Shown here piece after piece: positions 1-7,564 of a stretch of DNA of 64,000 nt (positions are counted from its first letter, which is position 1; each line of letters opens with the position of its first letter). The position numbers and the translations under genes were made by a program. The notes under the pieces are model-generated. The model ran no database searches and was not told where the DNA came from. It saw only the letters and a list, made by a program, of their open reading frames with translations. The stretch spans positions 372,001 through 436,000 of the forward strand of contig CP036296.1 in the NCBI GenBank assembly GCA_007751255.1, read 5' to 3'. This DNA is from Engelhardtia mirabilis (GTDB lineage Bacteria > Planctomycetota > UBA1135 > GCA-002686595).

Positions 1-1494
1 GCACAGCTCCGTGGCGCGCGTGAAGTCGCCGGCGTCGTGCAACCGCTCGACCAGGGTGTCGAGCACGGCGGCGTAGGTCGCGTCCTCTTCGCCGAAGACC
101 GCGCGCACGGTCGCCAGGACCGCCTCGACCTCCGCCGGGTCGGAGGCGCGCGCGGCGTCGGTCATGGCCAGCACGTCCTGCAGCGAGTCGCTGATCGCCT
201 TCGAGCGGGCCACCTCGGCGCGCGCCTCGAGGTAGCCCGAGATGGTCCCGAACAAGCCCAGGCCCACGACCGCCAGCAGCACCAGCGCCGCCGCCGCCGC
301 CCGCCTGTGGCGCCCGGTGAACTTCCGCAGGCGGTAGAACGAGCCCGGCGGCCCGGCCTCGACCGGCTTGTGCTCCAGGTGGCGCACCACGTCCTGGGCG
401 AAGGAGGCCGCGGTCTCGTAACGCCGCGTGCGGTCCTTCTCCAGCGCCTTCATCACGATCCAGTCGAGGTCGCCGCGGAACAGGCGCGAGAGGCTGCCCG
501 CGTCGCTGGCGCGGCTCTTGGCGATGCCGTCCGCGTCGGCGCCGAGTTTGCTGACGCGCGTGGACGGCGCGGGCGGCTCGTCCTCGCGGATCATGCGCGT
601 CATCTCCTCGAACCCGGCCGTGCGCAGCTCGGTGGGGTCGACCGGCGTGGTGCCCGTCAGGAGTTGGTAGAGCAGCACGCCCAGGGCGTAGATGTCGCTG
701 CGCGTGTCCACGTCCAGGCCGCTCATCTCGGCCTGCTCGGGGCTCATGTACTCGGGCGTGCCGATGACCTGGTGGAACTCGGTGAACAGGGTGCGCTCGG
801 TCAGGCGCTGGTTGGTGGCCTTGGCCACGCCGAAGTCGATGATCTTGGGCACCGGCTGCCCGTCGTGGGAGGTCACCAGCACGTTGGCCGGCTTGAGGTC
901 GCGGTGGATCACGCCCTTCTGGTGGGCGTGCTGCACCGCGCGGCAGACGTCGACGAACAGGCGCAGGCGTTCGTCGGTGGGCAGCTTGTGGGTGTCGCAG
1001 TACTTGTGGATCGCGACGCCGCGCACCAGCTCCATCACGAAGTAGGGCCGCCCGGCCTCGGTGGCGCCGGCGTCGAGCACCCGCGCGATGCAGGGGTGGT
1101 CCATCATCGCCAGGGCCTGGCGCTCGGCCTCGAAGCGGGCGATCACCTGCTTGGTGTCCATGCCCAGCTTGATCACCTTGAGCGCCACCTTGCGGGTCAC
1201 CGGCGAGGTCTGCTCGGCCATGTAGACCACGCCCATGCCCCCCTCGCCGATCTGCTGCAGCAGCTTGTAGGGCCCGATCCAGGCACCGGGGCCCTCGAAG
1301 CCGGGCTCCACGGCCGGGCTCTCGAGGAACTCGGCCGAGGCGTCGTGGGCCGCCAGCAGGGCGTCGACGCGGTCGCGCAGCTCGCGATCCTCGCCGCAGG
1401 CGCCGTCCAGGAAGGCCTCACGCTCGGGACCCGCCGCGCGCTCGCGGGAGGCGTGGAAGAGGGTCTCGAGGCGTTCTCGCTGTGCGGGGTCCAT
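1..1494 (-). CDS. Serine/threonine protein kinase (Pkn family), C-terminus beyond the left edge
   Basis: Membrane-anchored Hanks-type kinase; 498 codons lie inside the window and no stop is reached. The N-terminal ~70 residues form the short helical leader usual before planctomycete kinases. The glycine loop IGEGGMGVVY is at residues 82-91, followed by the VALKVIK lysine, HRDLKPAN (His about 197), the DFG motif as DFGVAKA, and GTPEYMSPEQA in the activation segment. A run of hydrophobic residues after the kinase domain (AAAAALVLLAVVGLGLFG) is a single transmembrane helix, and a probably TPR-like sensor part begins before the edge. The start is the ATG at 1494, which begins the usual MDPAQRERLE-type leader. 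In planctomycetes such kinases usually follow directly on an ECF sigma gene; here the likely partner (3846-4436) is 2.35 kb upstream. The substrate is unknown. Confidence 0.9.
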   Translation of the reverse strand, partial: MDPAQRERLETLFHASRERAAGPEREAFLDGACGEDRELRDRVDALLAAHDASAEFLESPAVEPGFEGPGAWIGPYKLLQQIGEGGMGVVYMAEQTSPVTRKVALKVIKLGMDTKQVIARFEAERQALAMMDHPCIARVLDAGATEAGRPYFVMELVRGVAIHKYCDTHKLPTDERLRLFVDVCRAVQHAHQKGVIHRDLKPANVLVTSHDGQPVPKIIDFGVAKATNQRLTERTLFTEFHQVIGTPEYMSPEQAEMSGLDVDTRSDIYALGVLLYQLLTGTTPVDPTELRTAGFEEMTRMIREDEPPAPSTRVSKLGADADGIAKSRASDAGSLSRLFRGDLDWIVMKALEKDRTRRYETAASFAQDVVRHLEHKPVEAGPPGSFYRLRKFTGRHRRAAAAALVLLAVVGLGLFGTISGYLEARAEVARSKAISDSLQDVLAMTDAARASDPAEVEAVLATVRAVFGEEDATYAAVLDTLVERLHDAGDFTRATELC

Positions 1495-1732
1495 GGGGGT
1501 CAGCGTAGGTGCTGCGCGAACTCCTGCGCCGACCGGGGCTCGGCGGCCTCACGCATTCGGCGACAAATCTCGCGTCGGGTCCGCCCGCGCGACGGGAACG
1601 ATCTGGACCTTCGCTGCTCGCCACCGCGGCTGCGGCGCCCGCTGTCGATCGTGGGGTCCCCCTCGCGCCAATCGCGGCCTACGATCGCCCCGCCGGCGCG
1701 ACTCCACCCCGCGCCCGTCGCCGCAAATCCCC

Positions 1733-2743
1733 ATGACTTTCGACCACGCTTGGACTCCCACCGCGCCGCCCTGGGGCCAGACGGAGTCGGGCGACGAGCG
1801 CCGCGTGGGCGTCGAGATCGAGTTCATCGGCCCCGATGTGGCCCAGACCAGCTCGGCATTGCTGCCGGTCCTCGGGGGCCGTCTGGACGTCGTCAGTCGC
1901 TACGAGCACGTGATCCGCGGCGACGAGGCGGGGCCCTGGAGGGTGGAGCTCGACTTCGCCTATCTCCGCGATCGGGCGCGCGACCAGGCCGCGGCCGAGC
2001 AGGCGCCGTCCCTGGCGGAGGAGTGGGCCGACGCAGCCCTACGCGCCGGCGCCGAGGCCATGGTGCCGGTCGAAGTGGTCAGCCCGCCCCTCCCCATGTC
2101 GCGCCTGGGAGAGGTCCAGGCGGTACTCGCGGCCCTGCGCGGCGCGGGCGCGGTCGGCACGCGGGCGGGGTGGACCTACGCCTTCGGGATGCAGCTCAAC
2201 CCCGAGATTCCCCGCGCGGACGCCGCGACGGTGCTGGCCTACCTGCGCGCCTTCCTGTGCTTGCAGGACTGGCTGCGGCGGGAGAGCCGCGTCGACCTCA
2301 CGCGACGTCTGACCGGCTACACGGCCCCCTTTCCCGACGAGTACATCCAAAGGGTCGTCGCCCCGGGCTACGCCCCGACCCTGGCCGGGCTGATGGACGA
2401 CTACTTGGCGTCCAATCCCACCCGCAACCGTCCGCTCGACTTCCTGCCACTGTTCGCCGAGATCGACGAGGAACGGCTGCGCCGCGTGGTCTCCGACGAG
2501 CGCGTCAAGGCGCGCCCGGCGCTGCACTACCGACTCCCGAACTGCGAACTGGACGAGCCCGGCTGGGGCGTCCAGGTGCCGTGGGGGCAGTGGCTCGAGG
2601 TCGAGCACCTGGCCGCCGACGGGCCGCGACTCGACGAGGTCGGTCGGCACTACGCCGCGTTCCTGGATCGGCCCTTCGAGCGGCTGGTCGGAGACTGGGC
2701 CGAGGAGGTCGAGCGTTGGCTGTCGCCGCGTCCAGGCCGCTGA
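1733..2743 (+). CDS. Putative amidoligase (Amidoligase_2 / COOH-NH2 ligase family)
   Basis: A 336-residue cytosolic protein of the glutamine-synthetase-fold amidoligase family, which is expected to join a carboxylate to an amine using ATP. The family-type strand RVGVEIEF lies near residue 25. A WRVELDF segment follows near 65 and an EVVSPPLP segment near 120; these are the acidic metal/ATP-binding strands and the conserved SPPL turn. The ATG at 1733 was chosen because the family motif starts 25 residues later and the reading frame upstream is arginine-rich read-through. The last 28 bases overlap the next gene, a class-I glutamine amidotransferase homologue. That pairing is known for this family and suggests making and breaking a gamma-glutamyl-type amide. 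The actual substrate cannot be read from the sequence. Confidence 0.75.
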   Translation: MTFDHAWTPTAPPWGQTESGDERRVGVEIEFIGPDVAQTSSALLPVLGGRLDVVSRYEHVIRGDEAGPWRVELDFAYLRDRARDQAAAEQAPSLAEEWADAALRAGAEAMVPVEVVSPPLPMSRLGEVQAVLAALRGAGAVGTRAGWTYAFGMQLNPEIPRADAATVLAYLRAFLCLQDWLRRESRVDLTRRLTGYTAPFPDEYIQRVVAPGYAPTLAGLMDDYLASNPTRNRPLDFLPLFAEIDEERLRRVVSDERVKARPALHYRLPNCELDEPGWGVQVPWGQWLEVEHLAADGPRLDEVGRHYAAFLDRPFERLVGDWAEEVERWLSPRPGR

Positions 2744-3399
2744 TCGGCGTGACGGGCCCCCGCGCCGGGGCCGTCGGAGCGCGTGCGTGCATCCAACTGG
2801 GCCTGCGCTTCGCCGGCGCCAGGGTCGTGCAGTTGCGCCCCGGCGACCGGTTTGCGCACGAGGACTTCGCCGGGATCGTGATCAGCGGCGGCGACGACGT
2901 CGAACCCACCCTGTATCGCGCCGAGCGCCAGCCGCGGCGTCGCTACGACCCCGAGCGCGACGCGTTCGAAGCGGACGTGATCGATGCGGCGCTGGAGGGC
3001 GGCCGGCCGATCCTGGCCATCTGCCGCGGGATGCAACTGCTGAACGTGCGGCTGGGCGGCGACCTGATCTGGGACCTGCGACCGCACCGCAAACTGACCT
3101 CGAACCGCAGCACCCTGCTTCCGCTCAAGACCCTGGTCGTCACCGAGCCATCGCTCCTGCACCGCACCCTCGGCCGCGGTCGGACCTCGATCAACTCCCT
3201 GCACACCCAGGCGGTGGGGGCCCTGGGCCTGGGGCTGCGGAGCGTCGGACACGACCTGGACCGCATCGTCCAAGCCGTCGAGCTCGACGGTCGGGAGTTC
3301 GTGCTCGGCGTCCAGTGGCACCCGGAGTACCTGCTCTATGCGGCGGCACAGCGCCGACTCTTCGCCCGCCTGGTAGCCGTCGCTGCAGGGGAGGCCTGA
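2716..3399 (+). CDS. Class-I glutamine amidotransferase / gamma-glutamyl hydrolase-like protein (peptidase C26)
   Basis: A 227-residue cytosolic protein. It begins with the typical strand RPLIGVTGP, has the oxyanion segment VISGGDDVEP, and the nucleophile Cys103 in ILAICRGMQLLN. His202 and Glu204 in GVQWHPEY complete the triad. The family hydrolyses gamma-glutamyl amides, for example gamma-glutamyl-GABA, or supplies ammonia. I chose the TTG at 2716 because a strong GAGGAGG ribosome-binding site sits at 2702-2708 and no ATG or GTG lies between it and the first conserved strand. The start overlaps the end of the amidoligase gene by 28 bases, so the two are probably translationally coupled and act on the same amide. 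A much longer upstream open frame is antisense to the kinase and is not coding. Confidence 0.8.
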   Translation: MAVAASRPLIGVTGPRAGAVGARACIQLGLRFAGARVVQLRPGDRFAHEDFAGIVISGGDDVEPTLYRAERQPRRRYDPERDAFEADVIDAALEGGRPILAICRGMQLLNVRLGGDLIWDLRPHRKLTSNRSTLLPLKTLVVTEPSLLHRTLGRGRTSINSLHTQAVGALGLGLRSVGHDLDRIVQAVELDGREFVLGVQWHPEYLLYAAAQRRLFARLVAVAAGEA

Positions 3400-3412
3400 G
3401 CTGGCAGCCCTC

Positions 3413-3826
3413 GTGACTCTCTTCGCCGTGTCCTTCCTGGCCGCGACGATCCTGCCCTTCTACTCCGAAATCGCCCTGGTCGTGCTCGCGGTCGAGGGCT
3501 ACGACCCGGTGCTGTTGTGGCTCGCCGCGACCGCCGGCAACACCCTCGGCGCCGTGTTCAACTGGGCCCTGGCGCGCTACCTGCTGCGCTTCCAGGACCG
3601 CCGCTGGTTCCCCTTCGGAGCGGACCGCTTGGGGCGCGCCCAGGCCTGGTTCGAGCGCTACGGGACCTGGTCGTTGCTGCTGGCCTGGGCGCCGATCGGC
3701 GGCGATGCCCTGACGTTCGTCGCCGGGCTGATGAAGACGCCGATCGTGCGCTTCCTGATCCTGGTCGGGATCGGCAAGGGCTGCCGCTACGCGGTCGTCC
3801 TGGCGTTCATGGAGCGTCTGACCTGA
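3413..3826 (+). CDS. YqaA-family membrane protein (VTT/DedA-like)
   Basis: A 137-residue inner-membrane protein with four or five hydrophobic stretches. It resembles Escherichia coli YqaA in length and pattern: an opening SFLAATILPFYSE (SFLSATLLP in YqaA), a TAGNTLGAVFNW segment, a WFERYGTWSLLLAW segment and a final GIGKGCRYAVV helix. YqaA-type proteins belong to the SNARE-associated (VTT) superfamily and are thought to move lipids or small molecules, but their role is not settled. The start is GTG at 3413; an in-frame CTG at 3401 would add four residues. It lies 13 bases after the amidotransferase stop and is likely the third gene of that operon. Whether it transports the product of the two enzymes is conjecture. 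Confidence 0.75.
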   Translation: MTLFAVSFLAATILPFYSEIALVVLAVEGYDPVLLWLAATAGNTLGAVFNWALARYLLRFQDRRWFPFGADRLGRAQAWFERYGTWSLLLAWAPIGGDALTFVAGLMKTPIVRFLILVGIGKGCRYAVVLAFMERLT

Positions 3827-3845
3827 CCCGGCGCTCGCCGCCGCC

Positions 3846-4436
3846 TCACGATCCCGGGTCGCTGCCCCGCCCCTGGATCTCGTGGAACAGGAAGGCCCGC
3901 GCGAAGGCCCAGTGGCGGTCGACGGTCGCCGGGGACAGGCCCAGGGTTTGTGCGACCTGATCGAGGGTCAGCCCGGCGAAGAAGCGCAACTGCACCAACT
4001 CGGCCTTGAGCGGGTCCTCGGCGGCGAGCTTGACCAGAGCCTCGTCCAGGGCCAACAGGTCGATCGCCGCCTCGGCGTCGACGGTCTCGGCCTGCAGGGC
4101 CAGGTCGTCGAGCTCGACCCGCTGGCGGTCGCCCCCGTGCTTCAAGCGGCCCCTGCGCCGCGCCCTTTCGATCAGGATGCGCCGCATGGCCTCGGCGCAG
4201 GCCCCGAAGAAGTAACGCCGGCTCTTCCAATCGGCGCGCTCGTCGCCCACCAGACGGAGCCAGGCCTCGTGCACCAGGGCCGTGGGTTGCAGGGTGTGGC
4301 CGGGGGCTTCCTGGGCCAGCTTCGCCGCGGCCAAGGCCCGCAGCTCCGCGTAGACCACCTCCAGCAGCCGCTCCGCGGCGTGCTCGTCGCCAAGGGAGAG
4401 GCGCTCGAGGAAGTGGGTGACGTCGGTCTCGGGCAT
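3846..4436 (-). CDS. ECF-type RNA polymerase sigma factor (planctomycete Sig-70_X6 type)
   Basis: A 196-residue sigma-70 family factor. Region 2 covers about residues 30-95 and includes LQPTALVHEAWLRL and the WKSRRYFFGACAEAMRRIL helix that contacts the -10 element. A linker with RARRRGRLKHGG follows. Region 4 covers about 130-185 and includes LRFFAGLTLDQVAQTLGLS and the recognition helix ATVDRHWAFARAFL. This subfamily (model TIGR02999) is abundant in planctomycetes and is normally encoded immediately upstream of a Pkn-like kinase. Such a kinase exists on the same strand at 1-1494, but three oppositely oriented genes separate them. The stop lies 20 bases from the convergent YqaA gene with no clear terminator. 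Confidence 0.9.
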   Translation of the reverse strand: MPETDVTHFLERLSLGDEHAAERLLEVVYAELRALAAAKLAQEAPGHTLQPTALVHEAWLRLVGDERADWKSRRYFFGACAEAMRRILIERARRRGRLKHGGDRQRVELDDLALQAETVDAEAAIDLLALDEALVKLAAEDPLKAELVQLRFFAGLTLDQVAQTLGLSPATVDRHWAFARAFLFHEIQGRGSDPGS

Positions 4437-4504
4437 CGATCGGACCGGTCGGGGTGCGCTCGGGCTAACCTCTCATCGACCCGTTCAACCCAAGGCCAAG
4501 GCCC

Positions 4505-4771
4505 GTGTCCAACCGTACTCGAAACCTCCACGCCTGGAAGACCCGCACCGCCGACAACCGCAAGCGCGAGGTGCGGGCCCAGCTCTTCGGCGCCAAGTGG
4601 ACGATCACCTCGCGCTGCGTCGGCGAGGACGATTGGACCACCCACGATCCGCCGGAGCTGGAGGACCTGGAGGAGCTCTACGACCTCCTGTTCCGCAAGT
4701 ACCAGCGCAAGCACCTGTCCTGGGACCACCTGGTCACGGTGCAGAAGCTGATCGACGCGCGGCGGGGTTGA
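4505..4771 (+). CDS. Small conserved-looking hypothetical protein
   Basis: An 88-residue protein that I cannot assign. The composition is protein-like, with tryptophans and an acidic stretch PPELEDLEELYDLLFRKYQ that should be helical. It has no signal peptide or membrane segment, so it is probably cytosolic. The start is GTG at 4505, 68 bases from the start of the divergent ECF sigma gene, and the intergenic stretch likely holds both promoters. It ends just before a strong hairpin at 4785-4821. The other long frame over this stretch on the plus strand is an arginine/proline-rich shadow. Confidence 0.6.
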   Translation: MSNRTRNLHAWKTRTADNRKREVRAQLFGAKWTITSRCVGEDDWTTHDPPELEDLEELYDLLFRKYQRKHLSWDHLVTVQKLIDARRG

Positions 4772-4784
4772 GGGCGCGCGCGAA

Positions 4785-4821
4785 TCACCCCGGCCGCGGC
4801 GCGGTGCCGCGGTCGGGGTGA
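4785..4821. terminator. Strong hairpin between convergent genes, probable bidirectional terminator
   Basis: A 16-bp stem (4785-4800 with 4806-4821) closes a 5-base loop, with only one non-Watson-Crick position, which can pair as G-U. It lies between the stop of the plus-strand small protein (4771) and the stop of the minus-strand peptidase-like gene (4831). There is no long T-run on either side, so the call rests on stem strength and position. Confidence 0.65.
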
Positions 4822-4830
4822 GCGCCGGGG

Positions 4831-7374
4831 TCAGAACGTCGCCAACAGGCCGTTCGACAGGACCAGGCCAAGCGGGCCCAGGGGGTCGACGGCCACCGCT
4901 TGCAGCACGAGCTTGAAGCCGGGCGGCAGGGCGGTCGGGAGCGGGCCGAGGGACAGGGCCAGGTGTCCCGCCGCGTCGGTGGCGAAGGGGAAGGTCAGGC
5001 CCACCGGGAAGGCGTGGAAGGTGCCGCCGGCGAAGGGCAGGGGGTGGTGTTCGAAGGCCACAAACAGGCTCCCGAAGGCCACGGGCGGCGCGCTCGTCAG
5101 CTCCAGGCTCAAGGGCTGGCCGACCACGGCGCCGGCGGGCACCGCGAGCTGCGGCGCGACGCCTTGGACGTCAGGCACTTGGCCGCCGAGGTCCACCACG
5201 GCGCCGAACTGCACGTCGATGCTGTCCTGGATGAACTTCACCGAGCCGTCGCCCATCAGGATCTGCATCGAGCCCTGGCCCTTGCCCTCGAACCCGAGAG
5301 CCGCGGCCAGCTCGGCGGCGCCGAGGTCGATCTCGATCACGGCCACTCCGTTCTCGGTGTAGACGTCCCGTTGGAAGGGCGGCTGGAGCAGCTCGCCGTC
5401 CGGTCCGATCGAGCTGTGACCCAGCACCAGCGAGACCAGGGCGCCGTCGACCGGGTTGCCGTCCGGGTCTCCGATGCGGACGTGCGCAGTGCCCCCGGCC
5501 GCACCGACGACGATGACGCTGTCGTAGTTCTCCGCGGTGATGAGCTTGCCGTCGATCCAGACGTCGTCCTCGAGCGAGGTGTTGGCGACGGGTGCGACCA
5601 TCGCGGGATCGCCGAGCAAGAGGAAGCGCTCGCTCACCGGGCCGCCGCTGGTGTGCTGGTAGGTCTGCTCGGCCGACAGCTCGCTGGCGGTCAGGAGCTT
5701 GCCGTGGGCCAGGGCCACCGGCTGCGCGGGATACAGGCCGAGCCAGTGCCCGACCTCGTGCACCAACACGCTCTCCGTGGCGCCCACGGCGCCAAAGACG
5801 GCCACGGCGCCGCCGGCCGCGCTCATCCAGGCTTCGGCCAGGGAGTCGCTGGAGATGTCCGCCGTCGACGGCGCGAGGGCCCAGTGGATCGGGGCCAGAT
5901 CGTTGTCGAGCTGCGCCAGGTCGAGCGCGGTCAGGTCGGCGCCGTTCGACGCCCAGTCGATCCAACCGGCGCTGGAGCCCTGGCCGCGGTACAGCAGGTA
6001 GCCCAGGCCCTTCTCGACGAGGTCGAGCAGTTTGGCCGTCGCATCGGGGTCCGCGCCGCCGACGACCTGGGGCACGACTTGCGAGCCGGTCGCCGCGATC
6101 TGCGCGGCGAGTTCGTTCGCCCAGGCCAGGTAGTCGACGTGGGCGTCGTGGTAGGTGTGGCAGGCGAGCCCGAGCTGCTTGAAGTTGTTCTTGGTCGAGC
6201 CGCTGCGCTCGGTCTCGACGATCTTCGCGATCTGCAGGGCCAGGTCGGCGTCGTCGTCCACCGAGAGTCGCCCGACGTGTACCCGCACTCCCGGCGCACC
6301 GGGAAGTGCCGTCCCGTAGCCCGCGTCGCTCGGCAGACCCTGGGGCGAGAGGGGCGGATGCAGGGGCAGGGTCTGCACGTCACCGACCAACAGGGCGAAG
6401 GAGCTGACCCCCGGCGCCGCGGTTGAGGCCCAGGCACCGATCGCGCTGCGGATCGACTCCGGGCTGACGTTCGGCAGGTCCGACAGGGCGCGGAACTCCA
6501 CGTCGTAGCCGCAGAGCTGGCGTTGCGCGATCAGTGGCAAGAGCTCGTCGGCTTGGGCCTTCGGCGCGACGATCAAGAGCCGGTCGGGATTGCCGAGGCT
6601 CGGCGGGATGGCCGGGTAGTAGTGGTGTTCGATCTTGGTGTAGTTCAACGCCAGCTCTTCGACGAACTGGGCCGTGCCCGGCGTGACCGGAACCAGCACC
6701 GACGGCACCGGGGCCGGATGTTCGAAGGTCGCCTGGAAGTCGGCGCGGACGAGCAGGTCACCACCGTGCGGATCGAGGCTCAGCGGCCGCAGCTCGACCA
6801 GCGCAGCCTCGACGCCACCGATCAGCGGCTCGACGGGAATCTGGGCGTCCACGAGGCTGGCCGGGAAGACCTGCGAGCCGAAGTAGATCGTGGGGTTGAA
6901 GTGGAAGGCCGGCGGCACGCCCGCGGGTGTGCCGGCGTCCGGGTCGCCGTCCCAGGCGGGCTCGTGCACCGGGTAGACGAGCGGCAGGGCCGACCCGCCC
7001 GGACCCGCCTGGTCCAGATCGACCAGTACGACGGGCTCGCCCGGCGCGTCGCCGGCCTGGACCTGCGCCCCCGGCGGGACGGCCAGGCGGAAGCGCAGCA
7101 CCGGCAGCTCCGGCGCGCCCAGCAGCTCCAGGGTCGAGGCCCGGCCGGGCAGGGCGAGGCGCGTGTAGGCCTGACCGTCCCCGCCCGCGACCGTCTCGGC
7201 CCAGATGCCGGGAATGCGAACGTGGACGACGGTGCGGTCGGGGCCCGAGAGTTCGTCCACGACCTCGACGGTCGGCGCGGCCCCAGCCGGGCCGGAGCCG
7301 GCCAGGGGGATCCAGGTCTTCGGGTTCTCGGTGGTCGCCGCGAGGGCGACGGCAGCAGTCAGCAGGTGCAACAT
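4831..7374 (-). CDS. Secreted gingipain-like (peptidase C25 family) protein, probably without C25 activity
   Basis: An 847-residue exported protein. A short signal peptide (LLTAAVALAA) follows ATG 7374, which has GGAG eight bases upstream. The N-terminal ~230 residues are a beta-rich propeptide-like region. The C25 caspase-like fold follows, recognisable from DRLLIVAPKAQADELLPL, SFALLVGDVQ, GGAVAVFGA and the closing FLLLGDPAMV. The catalytic histidine of the usual Y-x-GHG motif is replaced by Gln465 (YRGQGS), and no cysteine stands in the strand where the nucleophile is expected (IHWALAPSTAD). A zincin-like HEVGHWLGL occurs at residues 539-547. The C-terminal ~250 residues include beta-sandwich segments and end in a planctomycete-type domain (VDPLGPLGLVLSNGL). 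The family cleaves proteins outside the cell. Here a binding role or a different activity is more likely. Confidence 0.75.
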   Translation of the reverse strand: MLHLLTAAVALAATTENPKTWIPLAGSGPAGAAPTVEVVDELSGPDRTVVHVRIPGIWAETVAGGDGQAYTRLALPGRASTLELLGAPELPVLRFRLAVPPGAQVQAGDAPGEPVVLVDLDQAGPGGSALPLVYPVHEPAWDGDPDAGTPAGVPPAFHFNPTIYFGSQVFPASLVDAQIPVEPLIGGVEAALVELRPLSLDPHGGDLLVRADFQATFEHPAPVPSVLVPVTPGTAQFVEELALNYTKIEHHYYPAIPPSLGNPDRLLIVAPKAQADELLPLIAQRQLCGYDVEFRALSDLPNVSPESIRSAIGAWASTAAPGVSSFALLVGDVQTLPLHPPLSPQGLPSDAGYGTALPGAPGVRVHVGRLSVDDDADLALQIAKIVETERSGSTKNNFKQLGLACHTYHDAHVDYLAWANELAAQIAATGSQVVPQVVGGADPDATAKLLDLVEKGLGYLLYRGQGSSAGWIDWASNGADLTALDLAQLDNDLAPIHWALAPSTADISSDSLAEAWMSAAGGAVAVFGAVGATESVLVHEVGHWLGLYPAQPVALAHGKLLTASELSAEQTYQHTSGGPVSERFLLLGDPAMVAPVANTSLEDDVWIDGKLITAENYDSVIVVGAAGGTAHVRIGDPDGNPVDGALVSLVLGHSSIGPDGELLQPPFQRDVYTENGVAVIEIDLGAAELAAALGFEGKGQGSMQILMGDGSVKFIQDSIDVQFGAVVDLGGQVPDVQGVAPQLAVPAGAVVGQPLSLELTSAPPVAFGSLFVAFEHHPLPFAGGTFHAFPVGLTFPFATDAAGHLALSLGPLPTALPPGFKLVLQAVAVDPLGPLGLVLSNGLLATF

Positions 7375-7564
7375 CGGATGGTCTCCAGGGGTTCGAGGGC
7401 CACGGGACATCCGTCGCCTACCCCTCACGCCGAGTTGGCCCGTCCGAACCGACACCTGATTTGACACTTTTGCGGGAGTTGCCGACGGGGCCCGGCGCAG
7501 AGGCCCCCGAGAGAATCTCGAGCTTGCCGCGACGTTCTTGGCCCTGGCGGTGTCCTCCCCTGCG

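Noticed and set aside
37-2715. Plus-strand open frame continuous with the amidotransferase gene (1120 residues in all)
   Set aside because: It is antisense to the kinase and then out of frame with the amidoligase. The text is arginine/glycine/alanine-rich without motifs until 2716.
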